Source: Candidatus Acidiferrum typicum (lineage in GTDB: Bacteria; Acidobacteriota; Terriglobia; Acidiferrales; UBA7541). From it: a stretch of 10,282 nt of DNA. The notes beneath the pieces are model-generated. The model was not told the DNA's origin, did not search any database, and saw nothing but the letters and a program-made list of their open reading frames with translations. The stretch spans positions 1-10,282 of the forward strand of contig JAOAPW010000245.1 of NCBI GenBank assembly GCA_025463105.1, in the 5' to 3' direction. Positions within the stretch are counted from its first letter, which is position 1. The number at the start of each line of letters is the position of its first letter. The translations under genes were made by a program, and so were the position numbers. This document shows, one piece after another, positions 1 through 6,591 of this stretch.

Positions 1-17
1 TGTTTGGGCACAATGTG

Positions 18-1304
18 CTATGGCCAGATGCCGCGAGTACGCATTGCATTGGCCACCCGATCAATCGCCAGGATATATGCGCCGGTGCGCATCTCCACGT
101 TGTGCTTCCTTGCAGTCGCGTGAACGTCGGCGAAAGCCTTCACCATAATACGTTCCAGGCGCCGGTTCACGTCGTCTTCGTCCCAGAACAACTCTTGCAG
201 GTCCTGCACCCATTCGAAGTAGGAGACGGTCACACCGCCGGCGTTGGCCAGCACGTCGGGAATGACCATGATGCCGCGGTTGTGCAGCACGAGATCAGCG
301 TCAGGCGTAGTCGGGCCGTTCGCCGCCTCCACCACAACGCGCGCCTGCACGCGCTCGGCGTTCTGTAGTGTGATTTGATTCTCCAGCGCCGCAGGAATCA
401 GGATATCGCACTGCAACTCGAGCACCGCTTCGTTTGAGATTGCTGTCGAACCGGGGAAGTTCGCAACCGAGCCGGTCTTGGCCTTGTAGGCCACAAGCTC
501 GGGCACCGTCAGTCCCGAATGGTTCAGAACGCCGGCACGGGAATCGCTGATCGCGATGATCTTCGCTCCGTCTTGCGAGAGCAATCGTGCAGCGATGCTC
601 CCGGCATTACCGAAGCCCTGGATGGCCACCGTCGCCTCGTTTAGCTTCGTGCCCATGACTTCGCATGCGGCGCGAATTACAAACAAGCAGCCGCGCGCCG
701 TGGCTTCGTTCCGGCCCAGCGATCCGCCCAGGAATAATGGCTTGCCAGTGACGACCCCCGGCGCGCTGCTGCCATGGGTCATGCTGTAGGTGTCCATGAT
801 CCAGGCCATTACTTGCGCGTCGGTGTAAACGTCAGGCGCAGGGATGTCTTTATCCGGCCCGATCAGTGGCGAGATTTCGTAAGTATAACGTCGGGTAAGC
901 CGCTCGAGTTCGTTACGGGAAAGCTTGTGCGGATCGCAAACGATGCCGCCCTTTGCGCCGCCGAATGGGATATTGACGATCGCGCACTTCCACGTCATCC
1001 ACATCGCCAAGGCCTTGAGTTCATCGAAAGTAACGTTCGGGTGATAACGAATACCCCCCTTGCATGGCCCGCGAGCGCTGTTATGTTGCACGCGGAAACC
1101 TTCAAACACGCGGATAGAACCATCGTCCATTTTCACAGGAAGCGACAGCGACAGCGCCCTACGCGGGCGCCGCAGGACCTCGCACAGACCAGGTTCGAGG
1201 CCGCACTTCTCCGCGGCATAATCGAACTGGCGCATGGCAATTCGAAAAGAGTTGAGGTCTTCTTTGATGGAAGTAGCGGAAACAGGAAGCCGGGCAGTAC
1301 CCAT
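18..1304 (-). CDS. gdhA: Glu/Leu/Phe/Val dehydrogenase (glutamate dehydrogenase type)
   Basis: NAD(P)-dependent amino-acid dehydrogenase, most likely glutamate dehydrogenase, interconverting glutamate with 2-oxoglutarate and ammonium in the cytoplasm. From the ATG at 1304 the protein is 428 residues, usual for the hexameric bacterial family. The N-terminal substrate domain shows the expected lysines: K82 in CKGGIRYHP, K106 in the WK pair, and the catalytic K118 in GGAKGG, with D158 in PAPDV. The Rossmann domain carries QGFGNAG at about 229-235 and SDS at 253-255 at the end of a beta strand. The C-terminal ANAGGVTVSYFEW stretch (about 353-365) is also typical. The reading frame opens 25 codons further upstream, but the 1304 start is preferred because AAAGGAG lies just before it and the protein then begins at the normal place. 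The hypA-like gene ends 28 bases upstream, so the two are probably co-transcribed. Substrate choice between glutamate and branched-chain amino acids cannot be settled from sequence alone. Confidence 0.93.
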   Translation of the reverse strand: MGTARLPVSATSIKEDLNSFRIAMRQFDYAAEKCGLEPGLCEVLRRPRRALSLSLPVKMDDGSIRVFEGFRVQHNSARGPCKGGIRYHPNVTFDELKALAMWMTWKCAIVNIPFGGAKGGIVCDPHKLSRNELERLTRRYTYEISPLIGPDKDIPAPDVYTDAQVMAWIMDTYSMTHGSSAPGVVTGKPLFLGGSLGRNEATARGCLFVIRAACEVMGTKLNEATVAIQGFGNAGSIAARLLSQDGAKIIAISDSRAGVLNHSGLTVPELVAYKAKTGSVANFPGSTAISNEAVLELQCDILIPAALENQITLQNAERVQARVVVEAANGPTTPDADLVLHNRGIMVIPDVLANAGGVTVSYFEWVQDLQELFWDEDDVNRRLERIMVKAFADVHATARKHNVEMRTGAYILAIDRVANAMRTRGIWP

Positions 1305-1332
1305 AACGTCTCCTTTCACACAAGCGTTCAGT

Positions 1333-1683
1333 TCAAGCCACGTCCTCGACCTCCATATCCAGTAGTTGCAACTCTTCACCGCCGATCATCTCGGTGCGCG
1401 GATTCCCGCATTCAGGGCATGGGCACTCCGCCCTCGTGGCCGCGAAATTAACCCCACAGTTCCGACAATGATGCCGTACCGGCAAGACCTTCACCGAAAG
1501 CTGGGCGCCTTCGGCGACGGTGCCGCGAGCGGCCGAAGCAAAAATCGCTTGCAGGAGATCGAGGTCGAGCACACGGCGCCCTCCGACTGCAAGGTGAACC
1601 GTTGAGATTCGAGTTGCTGAGTTGCGATAAGCCGCGTCATCTACGGCGGCCAAGACTTGACTTGCGAGTTCGTGCTCATCCAT
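1333..1683 (-). CDS. hypA: HypA-like nickel/zinc metallochaperone
   Basis: 116-residue protein of the HypA/HybF family, which delivers nickel to [NiFe]-hydrogenase (or urease) precursors and carries a structural zinc. The zinc site is visible as two cysteine pairs, C73-x2-C76 (CRNCG) and C89-x2-C92 (CPECG); there is an additional C87. The length is normal for the family. The start ATG at 1683 has a strong GGAGGTG five bases upstream. One oddity: family members normally begin M-H-E, and the His at position 2 is a nickel ligand. Here the protein begins MDEHEL, so the His-Glu pair is two residues further in. No other hyp gene or hydrogenase subunit lies in the window; the next gene downstream is the dehydrogenase, 28 bases away. 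Family assignment is fairly secure, but a role in hydrogenase maturation is inferred from the family only. Confidence 0.82.
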   Translation of the reverse strand: MDEHELASQVLAAVDDAAYRNSATRISTVHLAVGGRRVLDLDLLQAIFASAARGTVAEGAQLSVKVLPVRHHCRNCGVNFAATRAECPCPECGNPRTEMIGGEELQLLDMEVEDVA

Positions 1684-1695
1684 GCCCCACCTCCA
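1675..1695 (-). promoter_or_regulatory. Ribosome-binding site of hypA
   Basis: On the minus strand GGAGGTG is followed by GGGC and the ATG of the HypA-like gene. It is a near-perfect Shine-Dalgarno sequence at normal distance, and it fixes the MDEHEL start. Confidence 0.7.
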
Positions 1696-2063
1696 GACCG
1701 GAGCTATGCTGGGGCTTGCGTGGGGGAATGTGGGCGGGGCTTCGGACCCTCACTTCCGTAAACCACCAGAGTTTTACACCTCACCGAGGAGCGCGTCAAT
1801 ACATTGAACATTGCAGAGGCCGCCAGTAGGTTTACACCAGCAAGCCGGTTGTTGGCGAAAAGGGGATATTTCAATAGCAATCGCTCGGCTCAACCGTGCA
1901 GTCGGAGAGATGTCAATGGTCGCCTACTCAGCAAAACCTCTCATCATCGACTTCGCCCATATAGCTGGAGAAACGAGATCGTTGAGCGCGAAAAATCGCG
2001 AGACAGGACAGGCTGGCGCGCACGCTCCGCAATCGCGATTCAGTCAACCTAGCCAAGGAAAGC
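1684..2063. other. 380-base intergenic region between mreB and hypA
   Basis: It should hold the mreB terminator and the hypA promoter (both minus strand), but neither could be identified with confidence. Visible structure: a perfect 10-base palindrome AATCGCGATT at 2031-2040, and a small hairpin CGCGA-AAAA-TCGCG at 1987-2000. Neither is followed by a T-tract on the minus strand, so they are not obvious intrinsic terminators. Plus-strand open frames here (about 80-95 codons) have no recognisable protein character. Confidence 0.5.
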
Positions 2064-3122
2064 CTATTCGATTGAAATTTTCTCCAAGAGTTTGAAGTCG
2101 CTGAGAATTTTGCCTGCGCCTAGCACCACGCAGCACAGCGGGTCATCGGCTATGCATATCGACAGCCCGGTTTCTTCCCGGATTCGCTTGTCCAAGTTCT
2201 TGAGTAAGGCCCCGCCTCCGGCGAGCACGATGCCGCGGTCGCTGATGTCAGCGGAAAGTTCGGGCGGTGTGCGCTCCAGTGCCATGCGGATCGCGCTCAC
2301 AATAGTCGAGACGGACTCACTCAACGCCTCGCGAATCTCGCTGTCGTTCACCGTGACCGTCTTGGGCACACCCTCGAAGAGACCGCGCCCCTTGATCTCC
2401 ATGGTCAGTGGTTTGTCCAGGGTATACGCCGAGCCAATCTCGATCTTGATCTGTTCCGCGGTGCGCTCCCCGATCAGAAGGTTGTATTTTCTCTTCAGGT
2501 AATTCGCGATGGCTTCATCCATGTGATTGCCGGCGATGCGCAGCGAGCGCGAATAGACGATTCCGGACAGCGAGATCACAGCGACGTCAGTCGTGCCGCC
2601 ACCGATATCTACCACCAAGTTGCCGCCGGGCTCGGTGACGGGCAGACCGGCGCCAATGGCGGCCATCATCGCTTGCTCCACCAGGTGAACATCGGCAGCC
2701 TTGGCGCGGTAGGCCGACTCTGCCACGGCGCGCTTTTCCACCTGTGTAATCTCGGAAGGGACGCTGATCACGATGCGAGGATGTACGAGTGTCCTGCGCT
2801 GTTGTGCCTTTTGGATGAAGTAGTTGAGCATCTTCTCAGTCACTTTGAAATCGGCAATCACGCCATTTTTCAAAGGTCTTACAACTCTGATATGGGCGGG
2901 CGTGCGGCCCAACATCTCCTTGGCTTCCTTGCCGACCGCTTGCATTTCGCCGGTACGGTCATCGAGAGCAACGGCCGAGGGCTCGTTGACCACGATGCCC
3001 CCAGCCCTGGAATAGACCCGCGTGTTAGCCGTACCCAAGTCAATCGCCAAGTCCGCAGAAAACAAGCTCAACAATGGGCGCAGATTGTTGAGGGAGATTC
3101 GGGTTATCCGGTCGAAGCGCAT
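2064..3122 (-). CDS. mreB: Rod shape-determining protein MreB
   Basis: Actin-like ATPase that forms membrane-associated filaments and guides lateral cell-wall synthesis in rod-shaped cells. From the ATG at 3122 it is 352 residues. Visible actin-fold motifs are phosphate-1 DLGTANT (28-34), the LVEQAMMAAIGAGLP segment (147-161), phosphate-2 DIGGGTTD (172-179), IGERTAEQIK (217-226), ERTPPELSADI (283-293) and the adenosine-binding AGGGALL (301-307). The N-terminus before the core is longer than usual (about 23 residues, with a mixed basic/hydrophobic MRFDRITRISLNNLRPLL), which could be membrane-associating. A TTG 33 bases further upstream is an alternative start; neither start has a clear Shine-Dalgarno sequence. 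No mreC or mreD follows; the next gene is hypA-like after a 380-base gap, so this is a solitary mreB and possibly one of several paralogues. Its 3' third is duplicated in inverted orientation at 9469-9828. Confidence 0.95.
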   Translation of the reverse strand: MRFDRITRISLNNLRPLLSLFSADLAIDLGTANTRVYSRAGGIVVNEPSAVALDDRTGEMQAVGKEAKEMLGRTPAHIRVVRPLKNGVIADFKVTEKMLNYFIQKAQQRRTLVHPRIVISVPSEITQVEKRAVAESAYRAKAADVHLVEQAMMAAIGAGLPVTEPGGNLVVDIGGGTTDVAVISLSGIVYSRSLRIAGNHMDEAIANYLKRKYNLLIGERTAEQIKIEIGSAYTLDKPLTMEIKGRGLFEGVPKTVTVNDSEIREALSESVSTIVSAIRMALERTPPELSADISDRGIVLAGGGALLKNLDKRIREETGLSICIADDPLCCVVLGAGKILSDFKLLEKISIE

Positions 3123-3155
3123 AACACCAACTGGCTTGATCAGGCAGGCCGGCAA

Positions 3156-3499
3156 ACGCTTGGATCACGGGTTCGTGGATCGCTGAGTATGGGCGTTTTT
3201 GCCGAACTCGCCAAAGAGACTGGCTTGCGGCACATCAGGGAAAGCACATTGCGCTGATCATGGGCTGCCATTGATCAGGCGCCCAAAGGCTGCCGGGCCC
3301 GCTTCAATCACTAAGTGTAGTAGTTCCTGTGCAGTCATACAGCGGAGACGGGTCGATCGTATCCAAGCAGAATTCTGAAAGGCGTTTTGTATAAGGTGGC
3401 ATCTGCGGTGAGACACTGGTGAGACCACTGGAGATGCACGCATCACAGTAGCTATCCTGGACGGCCCGGTCGACCAATTGCATCATTGCTTCGTTGGCG
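3156..3499. other. Intergenic region between the CBS gene and mreB
   Basis: About 340 bases with no convincing gene. Minus-strand open frames of 62-72 codons run through it, one overlapping the CBS gene end, but none shows a recognisable family or a good ribosome-binding site. It must contain the mreB promoter; no clear -35/-10 pair was found. Confidence 0.4.
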
Positions 3500-3850
3500 T
3501 CAGGCCGGATACTTTCCCGCAATGTAGTGCTCCAGTTGCCGGATGGTCAATTCCTGCTCCGAAATGATCCCCTTCACAAGATCGCCGATTGAGACAACTC
3601 CGAGCACGTGCTCGTCTTCCATGACTGGCAGATGGCGTATACGATGGTTTGTCATAATGCTCATGCATTCGTCCAGAGTGTGGCGCCGGGTCACATAGAC
3701 CACCGGGCTCGTCATGATCTCCTTCACTTGTGTGTCCTTCGAGGACCTTCCCTTTAGGATGACCTTCCGAGCGTAATCTCGCTCTGAGACTATACCCACG
3801 AGCGCGTCGTCGGAAATCACCACTAATGCCCCCACTCCCTTGTCTGCCAT
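3500..3850 (-). CDS. Paired CBS-domain protein, main part (downstream of a frameshift)
   Basis: Tandem CBS domains form a Bateman module that binds adenine nucleotides such as AMP, ATP or SAM and usually acts as a small regulatory protein. This 116-residue segment contains the rest of CBS1 (MADKGVGALVVISDDALVGIVSERDYARK; cited in parts: GVGALVV, VGIVSERDYARK) and all of CBS2 (KEIMTSPVVYV, RIRHLPV, VGVVSIGDLVKGIISEQE), ending after QLEHYI as the short soluble members do. The missing first 34 residues lie immediately upstream in another frame (3851-3954), so the natural protein would be about 150 residues. The ATG at 3850 follows AAAAAAGAG, a poor ribosome-binding site, and starting there would remove the first strand and helix of CBS1. 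Either the gene is inactivated, or a frameshift rescues it (see findings), or the base run is a sequence error. Confidence 0.85.
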   Translation of the reverse strand: MADKGVGALVVISDDALVGIVSERDYARKVILKGRSSKDTQVKEIMTSPVVYVTRRHTLDECMSIMTNHRIRHLPVMEDEHVLGVVSIGDLVKGIISEQELTIRQLEHYIAGKYPA

Positions 3851-3954
3851 CTCTTTTTTATCGCTTCGTAGACTGACTGATCAGGTGAGACCGACCATAT
3901 GTCGCGGCCCTTCTGCTTCAATATCAAGTCAACCGTGTCACTGAGTTTCGTCAC
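3823..3954 (-). CDS. N-terminal part of the CBS-domain protein, out of frame with the rest
   Basis: Reads MTKLSDTVDLILKQKGRDIW then SVSPDQSVYEAIKK, the standard start of short paired-CBS proteins (basic helix, KGRDIWSVSPD, then the first helix of CBS1). After AIKK the frame runs into unrelated residues and stops at 3823, while the CBS homology continues in the other frame with MADKGVGAL. GAGGAGG sits directly against an ATG at 3960, which is too close to work; the GTG at 3954 is six bases from it and is the better start. A leader hairpin lies further upstream at 3994-4011. Confidence 0.7.
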   Translation of the reverse strand: MTKLSDTVDLILKQKGRDIWSVSPDQSVYEAIKKRWQTREWGH

Positions 3955-3993
3955 AGTCATCCTCCTCAATGCGAAGTCTCTATTCGGGGGGAC

Positions 3994-4011
3994 GCCTTCC
4001 TGTAGGAAGGC
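3994..4011 (-). promoter_or_regulatory. Leader hairpin upstream of the CBS gene
   Basis: GCCTTCC-TACA-GGAAGGC, a perfect 7-base-pair stem with a 4-base loop, 26 bases before the GAGGAGG of the CBS gene. It is followed on the minus strand by a C-run and not by T residues, so it does not look like an intrinsic terminator. It could protect the mRNA or be a protein-binding site; the function is unknown. Confidence 0.4.
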
Positions 4012-4036
4012 ACAGAATACTTCCTTCACTGGCAAC

Positions 4037-4390
4037 TTATAGCGGGTGGGCAAACGACAGCTAGTGGCGTTGGGATCATGCATGTGGAAATACCGCTATC
4101 CCCATGGGGGTATTTTGCGGCCTCTCTGGATCAAATCCTCTTTCTTTTGACATGCGTCCAGAATGCATCCACGTCAGCCACATAGAAGATCATCCGTCCC
4201 CAGCGAGTCACGGCACGATTCTGTTCCAGATCGAGGTTTCGAAACTCTGCGTCCGCTATGCGAAGCGAAGAGAAAATATGCATCCTTCCCGCCGTATACG
4301 AGGTCCATACCCAGCACATCTCTGTAGAAACGCACGGAAACTCCCATGTTTGCGACCTTTAGAGTGATGCCCGTAACTCCACAAAATCGG
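4037..4390 (-). pseudogene. Decayed VOC/glyoxalase-fold (glyoxalase/bleomycin resistance family) gene
   Basis: The homology runs through several frames with the right order and total length (about 118 codons) for a one-module VOC protein. First segment (from 4380): GVTGITLKVANMGVSVRFYR, then DVLGMDLVYGGKDAYF. A one-base shift near 4290 leads to SSLRIADAEFRNLDLEQN and AVTRWGRMIFYVADVDAFW. A further shift near 4138 gives GFDPERPQNTPMG, another near 4090 gives YFHMHDPNA, and a last shift gives LSFAHPL followed by TAA at 4037-4039, with an in-frame TAG where a Glu codon is expected. No good start codon is in frame. At least four frameshifts and a nonsense change make it non-functional. The family binds metals and includes glyoxalases, dioxygenases and antibiotic-binding proteins; the original substrate is unknown. 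Each segment was read by eye; shift positions are approximate. Confidence 0.78.
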
Positions 4391-4723
4391 AGTCCCCATC
4401 CTCATGCAAAATCCGTGACCGAACCCCCGGATTTTGCAGTGTTACGTTGTCACAAAAACTTGACGAATTCCACAGTATGCTTTGCTGGAAAGTTCCTTTC
4501 AAAGTCCGTCCACAGGCGGTCGGACGAACCTTATCGACTGGATTTACTGATTCCTTGACTCTTCTATGTAACTAGAAACGCGCGAAACCGTGCCGTGCGC
4601 TCGCGCGACCGTCCTGCTTTGGCTGTCCAGTTACATGCGCCGGCGCCTCCCATCCTACCGTTGGCTGCGAGGGACGAGACGACAACAACGTCGCCTCACA
4701 ATCAAAGCCAATAGGAATTGCGT
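4391..4723. other. Intergenic region with inverted repeats, no gene seen
   Basis: No coding region is recognised in about 330 bases. It holds an 11-base perfect inverted repeat at 4405-4438 (separate entry) and an 8-base pair ATGTAACT (4566-4573) / AGTTACAT (4629-4636) 55 bases apart flanking a GC-rich stretch. Confidence 0.5.
4405..4438. repeat. 11-base perfect inverted repeat (hairpin or operator)
   Basis: TGCAAAATCCG (4405-4415) and CGGATTTTGCA (4428-4438) are exact reverse complements around a 12-base spacer. It lies just upstream of the 5' end of the decayed VOC gene. A partial third copy (CAAAATCGG at 4382-4390) precedes it. It could be an operator, a hairpin terminator or the remnant of a mobile repeat; nothing in the sequence decides this. 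Confidence 0.6.
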
Positions 4724-5170
4724 CTAGAAACGTGTCAGCAATCGAACAAGGAGTGGTTCTTTCTCCCTCTCTTCCTCCTCGTGCTGCACGGCCGACTCCA
4801 TGTCCAGGAGGGTCGAGAGTTGTTCTGAGCCTGGGACAACGAGGACGTCAAAGATCAGACCGGCAGGCAGATCGCCCAATGTAATTTGCCTGCCGTCCGA
4901 GAACTCAAAGACGTCCTGCTTCGGCCGTTTCGACATTCTGAAAACCGCCTCGGCCTCGGTGCTGAGGTGGAGCAATGCTTGCTGACTTTCGGAGAACCGA
5001 AACAGGACCCTGGTCCGATCTATCAGACAAACCGGACAAGGCCGTGGGGCGTCGAGCTCGGCTTCCCGAACTACCCAATTCGAATGCCAATTCATTTCCT
5101 TGATTCCAAGGCGCTGTCCAGTCTTGGCCTCTTCTATCTGGTTCGCATACTCAGTCGAAAACCAACACAT
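4724..5170 (-). CDS. Hypothetical protein, 148 residues
   Basis: Not recognised as a named family. The ATG at 5170 is chosen because GGAGG lies eight bases upstream (5179-5183); an upstream TTG at 5236 would add 22 residues. The protein is soluble, with no signal peptide or membrane segment. Visible features: an N-terminal MCWFSTEYANQIEEAKTGQR helix-like stretch, a CPVC motif (45-48) that could bind a metal or form a disulfide, a likely beta-strand LIDRTRVLFRF (49-59), a helix around 61-80, a hydrophobic strand LIFDVLVVPG (105-114) and an acidic tail with EEEEREKE (131-138). It lies downstream of the Crp-family gene in the same direction, with a 240-base gap. The codon pattern and ribosome-binding site suggest a real gene; the function is unknown. 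Confidence 0.7.
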   Translation of the reverse strand: MCWFSTEYANQIEEAKTGQRLGIKEMNWHSNWVVREAELDAPRPCPVCLIDRTRVLFRFSESQQALLHLSTEAEAVFRMSKRPKQDVFEFSDGRQITLGDLPAGLIFDVLVVPGSEQLSTLLDMESAVQHEEEEREKEPLLVRLLTRF

Positions 5171-5249
5171 ACATTCATCCTCCAATCTTGGAAATTGAGC
5201 CAGCCATCGAGTCTTTGGAAATGCGCGGATGGCCAAGGCTCTGCCGTGG

Positions 5250-5424
5250 GATTTCAGGCTTGTCCCCGCAGGAGGGAGAGAGGATTGTCGTGGAGTTCGG
5301 CGGATCTGATGCCTACTTCGCGGCCCTTGAGGTCTGAGTCGGCGCTCGGGTCGGTCGTACCATTGCCCTGTCCTCCTCCCAGACTCAGGGTCACAGTATC
5401 ACCCGAGGTTTCACTTCCGGACAT
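5250..5424 (-). CDS. Possible small ORF overlapping the end of the Crp-family gene
   Basis: An ATG at 5424, 14 bases inside the end of the Crp-family gene and in a different frame, opens a 56-codon frame beginning MSGSETSGDTVTLSLGGGQG. The peptide is rich in Gly, Ser and Thr and ends LLRGQA. There is no strong Shine-Dalgarno sequence, so it could be translated only by coupling, or it is chance. No family is recognised. Confidence 0.25.
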
Positions 5425-6172
5425 ATTTCAAGCCAAGCTCGCCATCGTACTGTCGGATAACCCCGTAGCATTCGCAGGCGGAGTCCTCAAGTTTCTTGCG
5501 GTTCACGATCTTCACTGCGCCACGCGTGTACTCGATGAGTTCCTTCCTCTGCAAAACACCAGCTGCCAAGCTCACGGTAGGTCTATCTGTTCCTAGCATC
5601 GTTGCGAGAAAATCATGAGTGATGGGCAGCGACCCTGAATCCACTCTATCCTGAGTCATTAGCAACCACCGCGCAAGGCGCTGCTCAATATCGTGCAGCC
5701 GATTGCACCCCGCCGTTTGTGCAACCTGCATACCCCGAACTGCGGCATATCGGCTCAACATCAATTGAAGGTGTGGAGCGGATTCCAAAGTGTTTTGAAG
5801 AGCTCCAACCTCTACCCGGAACCCATCCCCCGTGATTTGCACCACCGCTTGAAGCGGGTTCCTGATCAGGCCAACAGCCGCCAGTGTTCCTGTAAAGCCC
5901 TCATTTCCAACTATGCCAGCTTCGGCCGTTTTTCCATCTTTCATTACTACTACAAGAGAAATCAAACCTCGATTCGGGAAATACGCAAATTCTAGCTTTC
6001 CACCCGCCTCGTGAAGGACTAGATGGTTTGGCAAGCTGATGTATTCGAGATGAGGACGAAGTGAGCTGTAGTCGCTATCGGAGATCGATAGAAGTATTTT
6101 GTTGCTGACTGGCTTTCCTGCGGCATTTGTCCGCTCGCCAGACTGCACGACTTGGAGGTCTTTGTTCGCCAC
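5411..6172 (-). CDS. Crp/Fnr-family transcriptional regulator
   Basis: 253-residue DNA-binding regulator. Residues about 25-145 form the cyclic-nucleotide-binding-like beta-barrel (ISDSDYSSLRPHLEYISLPN, then YFPNRGLISLVVVMKDGKT and EAGIVGNEGFTGTLAAVG). A long dimer helix follows (RGMQVAQTAGCNRLHDIEQ, RLARWLLM), then the winged helix-turn-helix at about 184-222 (HDFLATMLGTDRPTVSLAAG, LIEYTRGAVKIV). The classical cAMP-contact residues (RxS in the phosphate loop) are not apparent, and the N-terminal iron-sulfur cysteine cluster of FNR is absent, so the signal sensed is unknown. Acidobacteria carry many proteins of this type. The start is uncertain: GTG at 6172 is the first possible codon after an in-frame stop and has no clear ribosome-binding site. 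A good -10 and an inverted repeat lie upstream (6267-6302), suggesting it is regulated, perhaps by itself. Confidence 0.88.
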   Translation of the reverse strand: MANKDLQVVQSGERTNAAGKPVSNKILLSISDSDYSSLRPHLEYISLPNHLVLHEAGGKLEFAYFPNRGLISLVVVMKDGKTAEAGIVGNEGFTGTLAAVGLIRNPLQAVVQITGDGFRVEVGALQNTLESAPHLQLMLSRYAAVRGMQVAQTAGCNRLHDIEQRLARWLLMTQDRVDSGSLPITHDFLATMLGTDRPTVSLAAGVLQRKELIEYTRGAVKIVNRKKLEDSACECYGVIRQYDGELGLKYVRK

Positions 6173-6516
6173 AAACCAGAACCGGAAAGCCTCGCGGACG
6201 CGGGGATAAACTCACCCGCCATGGTGTGCAAAACAGGAACTCTGGTCATTCGCGCTACTTGGGAAAATTATACAGGTCACCGTTTACACACGAAAGGTGA
6301 CCAACACCCAAAGCGATTCCGCTCACTTCAAACGAGGCCCCCGAAATCAGACGTTCGCACGAACAAGACCTTTCGATGTATGTAGGATGCCCGACAGACC
6401 ATCCAAATTGGCGCATGTAAGCTCCGCCTATCTCTTATGGATCTTCCGCTAAGCCCAGACTGGGTGACGGCTTTTTGGTGCAATCAGGCAGTACGCCGCT
6501 GCGAAAGGAGCCGTTA
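6173..6516. other. Divergent intergenic region
   Basis: Between the minus-strand Crp-family gene and the plus-strand small genes. Apart from the promoter/operator at 6267-6302 nothing coding is seen. Near the right side AAGCC-...-GGCTTTTT (about 6452-6477) could form a weak stem followed by T residues, in the leader of the small genes. Confidence 0.4.
6267..6302 (-). promoter_or_regulatory. Putative promoter and operator of the Crp-family gene
   Basis: On the minus strand TATAAT (6272-6267) is a consensus -10. The -35 would be near TTCGTG (6294-6289), which is weak, so an activator or alternative contact may be needed. Overlapping it is a perfect 7-base inverted repeat, GGTCACC (6275-6281) and GGTGACC (6296-6302), with a 14-base spacer. 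Position and symmetry suit a regulator dimer. The half-sites resemble CRP-type TGTGA/TCACA but in everted order. Confidence 0.5.
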
Positions 6517-6591
6517 ATGGCGAAACCAGAACGTTTCGCCCTTAACAGCAAGCGGGTACTCGTTGGGGCACAGCGACAGAGGCGGCCATGA
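6517..6591 (+). CDS. 24-residue basic mini-ORF overlapping the zinc-finger-like gene
   Basis: The ATG at 6517 follows AAAGGAG at good distance and opens a 24-codon frame starting MAKPERFALNSKRV and ending RQRRP. It is strongly basic (Lys/Arg-rich). Its stop TGA overlaps the ATG of the next gene in an ATGA arrangement, typical of translational coupling. It may be a leader peptide or a real micro-protein; no family is recognised. The ribosome-binding site is better than that of the gene it precedes. Confidence 0.4.
   Translation: MAKPERFALNSKRVLVGAQRQRRP

Noticed and set aside
774..1451. Plus-strand open frame of 225 codons across gdhA and hypA
   Set aside because: Antisense shadow spanning two real genes; the product is Arg/His-rich with no recognisable fold.
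2523..3257. Long plus-strand open frame (244 codons) opposite mreB
   Set aside because: It is antisense to a well-conserved actin-family gene, with no domain signal; it is open only because of mreB codon usage.
4566..4636. ATGTAACT / AGTTACAT inverted pair as ends of a tiny mobile element
   Set aside because: Only 8 bases, no target duplication seen, and no internal gene.
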